Positions 7,930 through 16,056 of a stretch of DNA of 30,444 bases are shown one piece after another (position 1 is the first letter of the stretch; every line of letters starts with the position of its first letter). The translations under genes were made by a program, and so were the position numbers. Below the pieces are notes generated by a model that was not told the origin of the DNA, ran no database searches, and was given only the letters and a program-made list of their open reading frames with translations. Source of the DNA: Planctomycetota bacterium (GTDB taxonomy: Bacteria; Planctomycetota; MHYJ01; JACQXL01); contig JASEHY010000001.1 of assembly GCA_030018555.1 (NCBI GenBank), positions 1 through 30,444 on the forward strand, read 5' to 3'.

Positions 7930-9093
7930 TTAATCTATCCTTGCTCTGCGCCCGCTTATAAGCACTTCACCTTTAACCCCTGAAGCTTCCGCTTCTTGTT
8001 CAGAAGAAAAGGACGGGATGTTTCCTTCTTCTGGTCGCTGTCCGCTTATTCTTTTGCGTAACTTACTTACGGCAAACCCTGCATCGCTGAAATAGTTAAT
8101 GGTTATTTCCTGATTTCTCTCAATATCTTTCATAACATCAAGAGTTTTAGACAGAAATACTTCATTAGTATCTGTCGCTTTTGGATAGTTGGGAGCTAAC
8201 ATATTTAATTCAGGATAACCAGCCGCAACACCAGTAACCCACTTTCTATATTTTTGAAATGACCTGCCAATTGAAGATTTTAATGTGGCAAACTCTGCAC
8301 CTTTCATTTGTCCTAACATATCGGAAATTGCCCCTGGACGGGTAGAAAAACCAGGCCCCAACTGCAATCCTTCATTTTTCAACATCTGCATATTTTTATC
8401 TAAATCCTGCTTGGTTGACGACATTTCAGCCAAATCTCTGGCTTCTTTAGCGGGTAATGTTTTCTTTCTCTCAATGGTTGGTATTTGTTGTTTTATGCCT
8501 CTGATAGTTTGAGTGGTAGTCTTAATTATGTAATCATCTTTTTCTTCTTCAGGTATGCCCAATTTAGCAAGGGTATCTTTTTCGTTTGCCGTTACCTCTC
8601 CCGATTGTTCTAATGCCTGTAATTGTTTTTGTTTTATCTTTAATTCGGTAGATTTCAATTCACTCTCGGTAGTAGCTTTTCTCTGGTATTTTCCTTGTCC
8701 TGCTATTGCTTCAAATGGAGTCCCCCTAAAACTTACCTCGCCTGCTTCTAATGGAACTCCCTGTATAGTTTCTTCCTCAAAGACTGGCTTGCCCGCAATG
8801 CTGGAAATCTGCCTGCTGGGTATCTTAGTTAATTCTCCACCCAATATAGCTTTACCAAATTCTCTTTTGTTAGCTTCTTCGGTCTGAATTTTCTCTAATT
8901 CCTTACGATAATTATATTCATACTGCAATCCCGTTAGTGTTTTCTGTAATTCTGCCTCTTCTTTCTTGCGCTCCTTATCTTCTTGGTATCTCCTTGCCTG
9001 AGCCTCCCGAAATCGCCCCAGAATAACATTGAAAGGATTACCTTCGCTCTGTCTGCGTCCCGCCTCAATACCCTCTACAAATGGACTCGCCAT
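7930..9093 (-). CDS. internal virion (ejection) protein, second of three
   Basis: The protein is 387 residues and highly charged. The first 90 residues form a long helix or coiled coil (RFREAQARRYQEDKERKKEE). A Gly/Ile-rich segment follows, then more helix, ending in a basic tail. There is no signal peptide and no membrane segment. A good ribosome site (AAAGGAG) precedes the ATG, and the stop codon directly abuts the next start. Its place between the gp14-like protein and the large basic protein suggests the equivalent of T7 gp15 or P22 gp20. No sequence motif proves this. Confidence 0.55.
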   Translation of the reverse strand: MASPFVEGIEAGRRQSEGNPFNVILGRFREAQARRYQEDKERKKEEAELQKTLTGLQYEYNYRKELEKIQTEEANKREFGKAILGGELTKIPSRQISSIAGKPVFEEETIQGVPLEAGEVSFRGTPFEAIAGQGKYQRKATTESELKSTELKIKQKQLQALEQSGEVTANEKDTLAKLGIPEEEKDDYIIKTTTQTIRGIKQQIPTIERKKTLPAKEARDLAEMSSTKQDLDKNMQMLKNEGLQLGPGFSTRPGAISDMLGQMKGAEFATLKSSIGRSFQKYRKWVTGVAAGYPELNMLAPNYPKATDTNEVFLSKTLDVMKDIERNQEITINYFSDAGFAVSKLRKRISGQRPEEGNIPSFSSEQEAEASGVKGEVLISGRRARID

Positions 9094-9102
9094 TTTTCTC
9101 CT

Positions 9103-10266
9103 TTAAAAATACTTAACCCTATCTCCTAATAAAGCAGGGTATTTCTTTTTAAGATTAGTTACGCTGCTTCCTGAAATCCCGCCCAATTCATCAAATACAT
9201 CGTATTCAGCTCCCGCCTTACGAAGCCCCGATAAGTCAGTAGGCGCACTCCCCCCAGGTGGGGTCTTCGGGGCAGTAGTAGGTAGATCTCCCAGATAATC
9301 TGCTCCAATCTGCCCGATTGCCGACAATCCTGCTTCGGCAGGAGAAATTATCCCACCCTTAAATCCTTCTATACCCATTCTACTCCGATAGCCTTCTGAA
9401 ATTGAGGGTTGATAGATACCTGCGGCTTGCGTAGCTACGGAAGCAGACCTGCCCTTTGATGATGCGCTGGCATTCTCCATAAGCTGTAAGAAATCCGATA
9501 GTTCAGCCCTTGAACGCTCTTTTTCGGTTAATGCCCGCTCTCCCACTGTTCCCGCTTCACCTCTTGCGCCTGAAGATAATGCTTGATAAGCTTGTATAGT
9601 TTGAAAGGCGTTAGATAATGACTGCTGCCGTGCTGCCTGTCTTTCTGCTGCTGATTTTATGGCTAAATCTACTCCTGCCCGGCCTAATTGCTCAAATCTA
9701 ATTCCGCCTTCAGGAGTGCCACCGAATACGCCCCGCCTATTAGCTTCGGCATTAACCATTTGTCTGGCTAATTCTAATTGCTGTGGTAAGGTATCTTCAA
9801 AAGTCCCGCCTGGGGTTTTCGCTTCGCCAAGTATTTGGTCTGCAAACGCTATCGCCGAGGGGCCTTCTTCTCTGAATAATTCTTCGCCTGTCTTGCCTTG
9901 TCTTGCGGCTATCTTATCTAAAAGCTGCCTTGTCTGTGGGCCAACCTCACGAAGCAACTCCTCGCCCAGCAATCCCGCTCTGCGCTCAAGTTCTTTTTGT
10001 TGTTTAGCCTCTAACCCCTCAGAAATCTTTATCGGTTGTTCGCCTTCAGGCAGTCCATATAACCTCTGTTCTCTGGCTAATTCCCCAGGGGTAAGTCCGA
10101 ACTTCTCTTCTAATCTCCGCTGTTCGGCTATTGCTGTTTGCTGTTGTTCCTTAACTAAATCTTCAGCTCTTTTTGCCGCTTTCTTTTTTTGGCTGGAGGC
10201 GATTGCTGAAGCCCCTGCCGTCGCAGCCGTAGCCGCAATTGCTATTGGAATCGCTATCGGAGGCAT
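9103..10266 (-). CDS. internal virion protein, gp14-like
   Basis: The protein is 387 residues. The N-terminus is an Ala/Ile-rich hydrophobic helix (PPIAIPIAIAATAATAGASA, residues 2-21), then Lys/Arg/Gln/Glu-rich helices (KKKAAKRAEDLVKEQQQ). This layout is characteristic of podovirus internal proteins of the T7 gp14 type, in which the N-terminal helix is thought to enter the host membrane during DNA ejection. The start lies in the last codons of the preceding gene with GGGGAG in front. The C-terminal third is Gly/Ser-rich. The family is inferred from architecture and gene order. Confidence 0.65.
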   Translation of the reverse strand: MPPIAIPIAIAATAATAGASAIASSQKKKAAKRAEDLVKEQQQTAIAEQRRLEEKFGLTPGELAREQRLYGLPEGEQPIKISEGLEAKQQKELERRAGLLGEELLREVGPQTRQLLDKIAARQGKTGEELFREEGPSAIAFADQILGEAKTPGGTFEDTLPQQLELARQMVNAEANRRGVFGGTPEGGIRFEQLGRAGVDLAIKSAAERQAARQQSLSNAFQTIQAYQALSSGARGEAGTVGERALTEKERSRAELSDFLQLMENASASSKGRSASVATQAAGIYQPSISEGYRSRMGIEGFKGGIISPAEAGLSAIGQIGADYLGDLPTTAPKTPPGGSAPTDLSGLRKAGAEYDVFDELGGISGSSVTNLKKKYPALLGDRVKYF

Positions 10267-10664
10267 AACACTCCCCTACCTTTCCATATATTTAATTTAG
10301 ACATATCAGGGCTAAGCCAGGATATTGTCTTAGGGTTTTCCTTCCTAACCACTTCCCTTAACCCCCTTAAAATTATCTTTGCTCCGCCTGCTAACAGATA
10401 TAAAAAATGTATATTCTGACCTTTTTCACTTAACATCTGTAAAGCATCCTGTGGGTTATCTACTTTCATAAAACCATACTGAAGTTTCCATAGAGTATCA
10501 TCGGTAACCCGTGCATACATTGCCGCACCTAAAAACTTATCTCCGTCTTTTACCGTGATAACTTTATCTTCGTTCTTATCTAATAAACTCAATATCTGCC
10601 AATAGGCGAATCTATTTTTTAGCCCCGGATAGTTCTCATAGATGTATTTGGAAAGCTCAATCAC
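10254..10664 (-). CDS. GNAT-like protein, T7 gp13-type
   Basis: The protein is 136 residues, starting with GTG (a strong GGGGAGG site lies 6 nt upstream). The order helix, strand (KVITVKDGDKFLGAAMYARV), strand (LWKLQYGFMKV), helix, strand (NIHFLYLLAGG), helix (ILRGLREVVRKEN), strand (TISWL) fits an acetyltransferase-like fold. In T7-like phages a GNAT-like internal virion protein (gp13) stands directly before gp14, exactly the order here. An acetyl-CoA loop is not obvious, so it may be a non-catalytic structural version. It overlaps both neighbours. Confidence 0.55.
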   Translation of the reverse strand: MIELSKYIYENYPGLKNRFAYWQILSLLDKNEDKVITVKDGDKFLGAAMYARVTDDTLWKLQYGFMKVDNPQDALQMLSEKGQNIHFLYLLAGGAKIILRGLREVVRKENPKTISWLSPDMSKLNIWKGRGVLCLR

Positions 10665-11022
10665 TCAAGGCCTCCCCTAAGTTTTCCAAATCATCATCAG
10701 TCAAATTTAGCTTTTGTTTAATGGCGTTCTTTTTATCAAGTTTTTCCTGTTTCTCCTCTTGCTTAACCTTATCAAAATTATGTGTCTTGATTATGTCTGA
10801 TATGATTTTTCTCTCCTGCGCCGTAAGTTCTCTTTCGTTTAACTTAATTTCTATCTTATCCCCAACAGTATTCATATAACCTTGCTGGTTTTTACCAGAT
10901 AAAATAATCCCAGTAAAAAGCTCTATTTCCTTTAACAATTTATCAGCATAAAATCTATCTTTAGTAAATTCTTCAGCAAGGCATATACTTGTCAATAAAA
11001 AGAATACAATTAAAAATTTCAT
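10657..11022 (-). CDS. exported small protein, 121 aa
   Basis: A clear Sec signal peptide (MKFLIVFFLLTSICLA, cut before EE) leads into about 105 charged, helical residues. The end, KKNAIKQKLNLTDDDLENLGEALSD, resembles the short helical tails common in small phage tail genes. The ribosome site GGAGGAG precedes the ATG. It lies between a secreted fibre-like gene and the GNAT-like gene. Function is unknown. The signal peptide makes it part of the unusual set of exported proteins in the structural block. Confidence 0.6.
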   Translation of the reverse strand: MKFLIVFFLLTSICLAEEFTKDRFYADKLLKEIELFTGIILSGKNQQGYMNTVGDKIEIKLNERELTAQERKIISDIIKTHNFDKVKQEEKQEKLDKKNAIKQKLNLTDDDLENLGEALSD

Positions 11023-11030
11023 AACTCCTC

Positions 11031-11951
11031 CTATTTAAGTTCTATAACTTGCATTGTCCTCTCTACGCAAGTTCCCGTATTAGCACTTACCTTCCATTGC
11101 ATTTTCCAGGTATGAGAACCTACCCCAGGAGTAGAAAGAAAAGAACCCGCTAAGATTTGGTTATAACTTCCGGTTGATACCCGTGAAATTCTCTCAGTAG
11201 TTTGCTGGTCTGAACCGTCCAAATCTATTATAACCTGGGTTTCTCCTCCTGCTATATTATTATAAAAATCTCCACTGTAAATAACTAAACAAGGATTTGC
11301 GCCAGTAGTCAAGGTTACGGACATACTTAGTAAATCTACATAACTCGTAGAGGTTGTGGTCGTATCCGTTGTGTCTGACGCCTGTGATGATTGATGCGCC
11401 GATGCTATTAAAGTTCCGCTGGTTGGCAAAGTAACATTGGTCGCTCCCGTAGTTGTAAGAAGTAAAGTATTCCCTGCTGTTCCAAGAGGGATTATCCCAC
11501 CATTATCCTGAAAGGTTTGCGTCCTGTCCGCAGTCGGGTCGGTAATAGACAAGGTAGTTTCAAAAGTATTATCAGTAGTTCCTTCCATAATTAAAGAATT
11601 TCCGTGGATTACTATTGATGGGGCAACGCCATCGTCGGAGAATATCCAATAATTATTCGTATCATCATAACGCAAGAATGGCTTGTTGGTATCGGCATTA
11701 TTCGCCGAAACCTGCTTATTCCCAGAGGTGGCATCTCCCACAGAAAGTGTATTTGCGGTCTGGTCTATATCGTTATGGTCGTGGGCGTTAAACTTGGTAG
11801 AAACTTCATTATTGCGGGTATTTTCATCACTTGCGGTAATTGTTGTGCCATCGGTTGCTGAAGGCGTAATACTCATTGAATTTGAGGGCGCACATAGAAC
11901 TCTATTTGCAAATACTGTTACTAAGAATAATGCCAATAATAATTTTCTCAT
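11031..11951 (-). CDS. exported tail fibre or appendage protein
   Basis: The protein is 306 residues. Residues 1-21 form a Sec signal peptide (basic MRK, hydrophobic core, end near VLCA). The start of the mature part, with ITPSATDGTTITASDENTRN and the HDHND motif, is typical of N-terminal parts of phage fibres that attach to the tail. The middle is Thr/Ser/Gly-rich beta sequence. The last 110 residues form a compact beta domain with two Cys that could be a jelly-roll tip (C1q- or TNF-like in style). AGGAG precedes the ATG. Receptor and partners are not known. Confidence 0.65.
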   Translation of the reverse strand: MRKLLLALFLVTVFANRVLCAPSNSMSITPSATDGTTITASDENTRNNEVSTKFNAHDHNDIDQTANTLSVGDATSGNKQVSANNADTNKPFLRYDDTNNYWIFSDDGVAPSIVIHGNSLIMEGTTDNTFETTLSITDPTADRTQTFQDNGGIIPLGTAGNTLLLTTTGATNVTLPTSGTLIASAHQSSQASDTTDTTTTSTSYVDLLSMSVTLTTGANPCLVIYSGDFYNNIAGGETQVIIDLDGSDQQTTERISRVSTGSYNQILAGSFLSTPGVGSHTWKMQWKVSANTGTCVERTMQVIELK

Positions 11952-11961
11952 AATTATTCTC

Positions 11962-12279
11962 CTATGGAATATCTGTTAATTGACTACAACGCCAAGTAGT
12001 AGAACTATCACTATTTTCACAATGATAAACATTCCCACCTGTTTGTAATTGTAATTGGTCTCCTTTCTTACCAGAACGACTGCCATCAGGATTAGTTTCT
12101 ACTACTTCTAATCTATGAAAGTTCGTGTATAATTCCTGAAGATATAATTGTTCAGCTATCGGCTCACCCGATAGTGGAGGCGGCGCAGAAATTTTGTCGG
12201 CATAAAGCGAAAAGCAGGTCGCTAAAATAATACCAAAAAATAGTCCCTTAAAAAATCTAAACACGGTCTCCCTGTTCAA
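11962..12279 (-). CDS. exported or membrane-anchored small protein, 105 aa
   Basis: A hydrophobic segment at residues 8-26 ends in SLYADK, compatible with signal peptidase cleavage. The rest is soluble with two Cys (YHCEN, WRCSQ). The likely start is TTG at 12279 with GGGAG 7 nt upstream; an alternative GTG five codons later would make the signal peptide more typical. The gene overlaps the end of the nozzle gene by 23 nt. The C-terminal half (GDQLQLQTGGNVYHCENSD) looks beta-rich and could be a small tail or fibre adapter. No family is recognised. Confidence 0.55.
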   Translation of the reverse strand: MNRETVFRFFKGLFFGIILATCFSLYADKISAPPPLSGEPIAEQLYLQELYTNFHRLEVVETNPDGSRSGKKGDQLQLQTGGNVYHCENSDSSTTWRCSQLTDIP

Positions 12280-13822
12280 GGTAAATCTCCCACCCTTTAA
12301 CTTCTACAGGTTCATCAAGGTTAGAATTTGAAAACTTTATTTGGTAGAAGTCTCCCTCTTTATTAACCTCTACCCTTCCGATAATAAGATTTTGCCCCCC
12401 ATACGCATCTACTCCAAAAACCGCAGTTCCCCACAAAGAACCGCTCCCCGCCAATGATATGCTTTCGGTAGTTCCTGTAGTCTCAAAATCTTTACGCATC
12501 TCGGCAACAAGATTATAATTGCCTTTCTGGTTAGCGAAAACCTTGAGCAATTTCCAGTCCTTTTGTGGTGATAATTCGGGGAAATAAAACTGTTTAGTTG
12601 TATAAATTGTCTCTATCGCTGTCCCTGCGTCATTAGTTCCCGAAGGATACTTATAAACAAATCCTCCGTAATCCCCGAAAACAAGCATATCCTTGCCTGT
12701 GCCATCATCGGCAACGGCGATAACGTTAGCGTTTATTCCCACGAATTTCGTCCAAGCAAGGTGAAAGGTATCAAAAGATAAGATACGATTATGAGTTTCA
12801 TTGCTTGATGTAGAAAAGGCAAGATAATAATCTTTGTCAAAGAGTTCTCCTACAACGTATTGAAAACGGTTAAAGTTCGCTCCATCAATAGTTCCTTGTA
12901 TCTTTGTAGAGATAAGTTTTATACCGATAGCTCCGTCATAAATATAAATATCGCCTTGTGATGAAACAAAAAAGAAATCATTTCCTATCCTTGAAATACT
13001 TTTCGGAGATAATGTTCCTACATTAGAAATCATCCTCTGGAGTTGAAAAGTATCTTTATCATCTCCTGATAATCTCCAGATAGAATAATCTTTCCAGATG
13101 TAGAGGGCGTCAAACCCTGGAACAATAGCCCTGATAACAGAACCATCGTTCGTTTCAATACTAACATTTCCACTTAATCCTGTAGTCCAATTTTCTATGT
13201 TCCCGACATCGGTAAAATAAAGCGTGGAAGGATTTGTATTATTCCCTGCGGCAAAACCCATCCGCTTATGATACGCAACCAATGTAGCGTTAGGCGGAGA
13301 ACCCGAAAGTGCGACAGCATTGCCTGAACCTGTCCATTTATAAGGCGCAGTAGTATTAAGCCCATCCTCAATAATAAGCGTATCTTCGCCAATAGCAAAC
13401 GAAGAAAGATTGTTACCTGTAATTGCAAAAGAAAGACTGCCTGTAATATCGTCCCAAGTTCCGTCTGGACCGCCGCCCACCTGATAATCCATCTTGCGGA
13501 TTTTGTCATCGTCAAATACTCCTATAAGATATTTTGTTCCAGAGGTAGGTTTGTAATACTTTATTCCTGTGCAGATGACCGAAGCCCCAAGCGTCGTAGA
13601 GTTCAACTTTGCCGAACCACCTCTTGTTTTCCAATTACCAGAAGTAGTAAAAACTACATTCTGCAAATCGCTGGCTTCGTTATCCTCTATAGCTATAGGG
13701 CTAAAAGCATCATTCATCCCGCCATTGTTATTAAAAAATGATGCCTTTACCCATTTAACTTCCGCAAAGGCATTACAGGTAATCAAGAAGAAAGAAAGTA
13801 ATAATGAAAGTATTTTCTTCAT
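12257..13822 (-). CDS. tail nozzle protein (T7 gp12 / P22 gp10 type) with signal peptide
   Basis: This is a 521-residue protein. Residues 1-20 are a textbook Sec signal peptide (MKKILSLLLSFFLITCNAFA, cut before EV). The mature part is a beta-propeller-like protein. Residues 183-212 (AYHKRMGFAAG, then TLYFTDVGNIENW) match the conserved core of podovirus nozzle or tail tubular protein B families, and SIWRLSGDD and DIYIYDG are further blade motifs. The start overlaps the adaptor stop (ATGA) without a separate ribosome site. In known podoviruses this protein binds the adaptor and closes the tail and has no export signal, which makes the leader here striking. Confidence 0.75.
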   Translation of the reverse strand: MKKILSLLLSFFLITCNAFAEVKWVKASFFNNNGGMNDAFSPIAIEDNEASDLQNVVFTTSGNWKTRGGSAKLNSTTLGASVICTGIKYYKPTSGTKYLIGVFDDDKIRKMDYQVGGGPDGTWDDITGSLSFAITGNNLSSFAIGEDTLIIEDGLNTTAPYKWTGSGNAVALSGSPPNATLVAYHKRMGFAAGNNTNPSTLYFTDVGNIENWTTGLSGNVSIETNDGSVIRAIVPGFDALYIWKDYSIWRLSGDDKDTFQLQRMISNVGTLSPKSISRIGNDFFFVSSQGDIYIYDGAIGIKLISTKIQGTIDGANFNRFQYVVGELFDKDYYLAFSTSSNETHNRILSFDTFHLAWTKFVGINANVIAVADDGTGKDMLVFGDYGGFVYKYPSGTNDAGTAIETIYTTKQFYFPELSPQKDWKLLKVFANQKGNYNLVAEMRKDFETTGTTESISLAGSGSLWGTAVFGVDAYGGQNLIIGRVEVNKEGDFYQIKFSNSNLDEPVEVKGWEIYLEQGDRV

Positions 13823-14943
13823 CGGTTATAAGAAATCGGCACACCATAATCCGCAGGCAAATTGTATCTCCTGCGGTTCATCGCAATATCATCTTGAGAG
13901 CGTCTTGGAAAAGACAAGCTTCTTGATATATTTCCAATTCTCGCCCACATCTCTTGTTTTTGAGCGTTAAACATCGCCTCTTGCTTTGTGGCCTCGTCTT
14001 TATCTTTGGTCATCCACGCCCAGATAAGGCCTGCGGTAATTAAGATATAGTGGTATTTTTCTGGAAGGTCAGGAATATCTTCGTCGTTTATCAGGGGAAA
14101 AGGTATTCTTTGATAGCGGAAATAAATGTTTTCTGCGGCATCGGGTATCGGGAAAAATTGTATTATATAATTATCAAGGTGTATAGTATAAGAAGTTCCT
14201 GCCGACACGGTAACGGAGAGTTTCTCATATATAGTTATCTGCGTATTGCTATCAACGGATTTTACGGTATAAACATTGCTTCCTATGGTAATCCTGCTCC
14301 CTCTGCCTAATCCCTCCACGCCTGTCCAAACAGTGCTTGAGCCTGTCAATACAGAAAGATTAACCGTTCCCGATAATGTTCCTGTGGTATAGGTATCAAG
14401 TTTAGTCCCCGATAAAATCTCAAAATCAGGGCTTCCTTTACTTTGTGGGGTAGGTTCATAAATATCAAACGCTGTCGGCTCAATACCTACCAAAGCAATT
14501 CCATTTTCTATCTGGCGCATTACTTTATAGACATCGCAGTCTGCGGGTAGGCGGTATTCATCCTTATAGATAGAAAAGGTCTTCCCCGCTTCCGTAGTTC
14601 CCTGATATGCCGCCTCAAGGGTTACTTCAGTAGTAGATACGAACGCCGAAATACGATAATAGGCGTTTTCACTGCCCATTCGTATTTTGCGCCCTACCAT
14701 AGCGGCAGTAAAAGTCGTTCCGCTTCCCGTTATCGTTTTTGAAGCATTAGTCGCAGTTACCGTTCCTGTTTCATAAGGGGCGATAGTAGCGATAAACCCT
14801 TCGGTCATTAAATAAGGCAGGTCAGCGGCGGTGAGCTTATCAAGCCCCATTTGAATAGAGTCCTTAATCAGCGCTCGCTGTCCTGTAACATTAGAGATGG
14901 ATTCTACCCTTGTATAAATCGTCGAGAACTGTAATCTTGGCAT
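13819..14943 (-). CDS. head-tail adaptor (T7 gp11-like) with two inserted beta modules
   Basis: The protein is 374 residues. The N-terminal helix (RALIKDSIQMGLDKLTAADL) and the C-terminal part (YHYILITAGLIWAWMTKDKD, helix with EATKQEAMFNAQ) are typical of adaptor or tail tubular protein A families that sit under the portal. Two similar beta inserts interrupt it at about residues 57-128 and 190-262, each with the pattern T-G-S-T-F/W, G-R-x-I/S-R-I/K-I, Y-x-I/V, then T-x-I/V-T. No signal peptide is present, in contrast to the nozzle gene that follows. Gene order (adaptor then nozzle) agrees with T7. Confidence 0.72.
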   Translation of the reverse strand: MPRLQFSTIYTRVESISNVTGQRALIKDSIQMGLDKLTAADLPYLMTEGFIATIAPYETGTVTATNASKTITGSGTTFTAAMVGRKIRMGSENAYYRISAFVSTTEVTLEAAYQGTTEAGKTFSIYKDEYRLPADCDVYKVMRQIENGIALVGIEPTAFDIYEPTPQSKGSPDFEILSGTKLDTYTTGTLSGTVNLSVLTGSSTVWTGVEGLGRGSRITIGSNVYTVKSVDSNTQITIYEKLSVTVSAGTSYTIHLDNYIIQFFPIPDAAENIYFRYQRIPFPLINDEDIPDLPEKYHYILITAGLIWAWMTKDKDEATKQEAMFNAQKQEMWARIGNISRSLSFPRRSQDDIAMNRRRYNLPADYGVPISYNR

Positions 14944-14952
14944 AGCGTCTCT

Positions 14953-15429
14953 TTATTTTTTCTTCGGTTTCTCTTCTTTAGGTTTTTCTTCTTTTGGTTT
15001 TTCACTCAATTCTTCTAACTTCTTTGTGTATTGTTCAATAAGCAGGCTTGCCTTGTGTTCTTTTTCAGAAGCTGTTGCTATTACTTTATCCGCACTTTTT
15101 TGCATATCGGATATTGACTTTCCCGTCTCCTGAAGCTTCGCCATTTGTTCTCTAATTGCCTCAGAGTCTTTTTCTCTCTGTTCAACAAGGGCTAACTTGG
15201 CCTGCGCTTCCTTAAGCAATTTATTAACTTTTACGATTTTCTCTTGGCACTCATCATCGCAACTCTGTTTCATCTGTGCGATTTCTTTATTCGCTCTATC
15301 TTGAGCGGAGATTATCTCTTTGGCTAATGTTTCTAATTCAGCATTTAACGCTATTTTGCGGCTTTCCTTAAGCTTAATTTCCGCATCAAGGGTTGATAAG
15401 TTCTGTAAATCTACCTCAATCTTAGACAT
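14953..15429 (-). CDS. coiled-coil protein with Lys/Pro/Glu tail
   Basis: The protein is 158 residues, almost entirely heptad-repeat helix (about residues 5-140), ending in a short tandem repeat of KPKEE (EKPKEEKPKEEKPKKK). There is no signal peptide and no membrane segment. A strong ribosome site (GGAGGAGG) precedes the ATG. It follows a second coiled-coil gene and precedes the adaptor. Such pairs may form a fibre shaft, a scaffold helper or an internal protein, but no motif distinguishes these. Confidence 0.55.
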   Translation of the reverse strand: MSKIEVDLQNLSTLDAEIKLKESRKIALNAELETLAKEIISAQDRANKEIAQMKQSCDDECQEKIVKVNKLLKEAQAKLALVEQREKDSEAIREQMAKLQETGKSISDMQKSADKVIATASEKEHKASLLIEQYTKKLEELSEKPKEEKPKEEKPKKK

Positions 15430-16048
15430 TTGCCTCCTCCTTTTTCAATCCTAAAAAGTTTTCTTTTTCAATTTCAAATTTCCGCATATCGGAGTTAAGT
15501 TCGCCAATCCTATCGTTCCACCACTTCTCCTGTTGTTTTATTCCTTTCTCTCTGGCGACAAGGGATTGTTTTTCTGCTTCTATCTTCTCAAGCATTGCTC
15601 CCGCCTCGGCAATGGTAATCTTCGCTTCATTCAACTGGTCGTTTATAGATGTTTTGTAAATCTCAAAGTTAGCCCTCTGCTTATTTAGTTCGGATATTTT
15701 ACTTTCCAGCTCCATCGTCTTTTGTTCTCTGCGCTGAACTTCCAGTTCCCTATCGTTGATTTTGCGCTCAATAAGTTCGGCGGTGTCAATTCGCTTCTCG
15801 GCTTCAATTCTTTTTATCTCAATCTTTCTCTCTTCGGCGGCAAACTTATTATAAGTTTCGTTCTCGGAAACTTTATCCGTATATTCCTTTTTTACATCTG
15901 CGCTGTGTTTCTGCGCCTCAAGGTTGCTTAAGGTAATTTGAAGTTTTGAGATTTCTTCAGTAATGTTTTCCTTAATCTTTTTCAATGCGGCAATCTCGTC
16001 CAACTCTTTATTTACCCGCTCAATGTTTATTACTTTCTTTTCTTTCAT
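15422..16048 (-). CDS. long coiled-coil protein, 208 aa
   Basis: Nearly the whole protein is predicted coiled coil (residues about 10-200), rich in Glu, Lys, Ile and Leu, with one break around EKWWNDRIG. There is no signal peptide. Its stop overlaps the start of the other coiled-coil gene by 8 nt, so the two are probably made together and may form a hetero-coiled coil. Placement between the capsid block and the tail block suggests a virion or assembly role. The long helical frame makes chance coding unlikely. Confidence 0.55.
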   Translation of the reverse strand: MKEKKVINIERVNKELDEIAALKKIKENITEEISKLQITLSNLEAQKHSADVKKEYTDKVSENETYNKFAAEERKIEIKRIEAEKRIDTAELIERKINDRELEVQRREQKTMELESKISELNKQRANFEIYKTSINDQLNEAKITIAEAGAMLEKIEAEKQSLVAREKGIKQQEKWWNDRIGELNSDMRKFEIEKENFLGLKKEEANV

Positions 16049-16056
16049 ATTTCTCC

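Noticed and set aside
9659..10300. Plus-strand frame of 213 codons
   Set aside because: It is antisense to the gp14-like gene, with Ser/Pro/Cys-rich low-complexity translation and no ribosome site. It is a by-product of codon bias in the real gene.
13195..13515. Minus-strand frame of 106 codons inside the nozzle gene
   Set aside because: It lies fully inside the nozzle gene in another frame, and the translation is basic and Leu/Arg-rich with no start site. The nozzle frame has clear family motifs.
14953..15429. Tape-measure protein made of the two coiled-coil genes
   Set aside because: They are far too short and lack the hydrophobic segments of tape-measure proteins. The adaptor and nozzle genes indicate a short tail.
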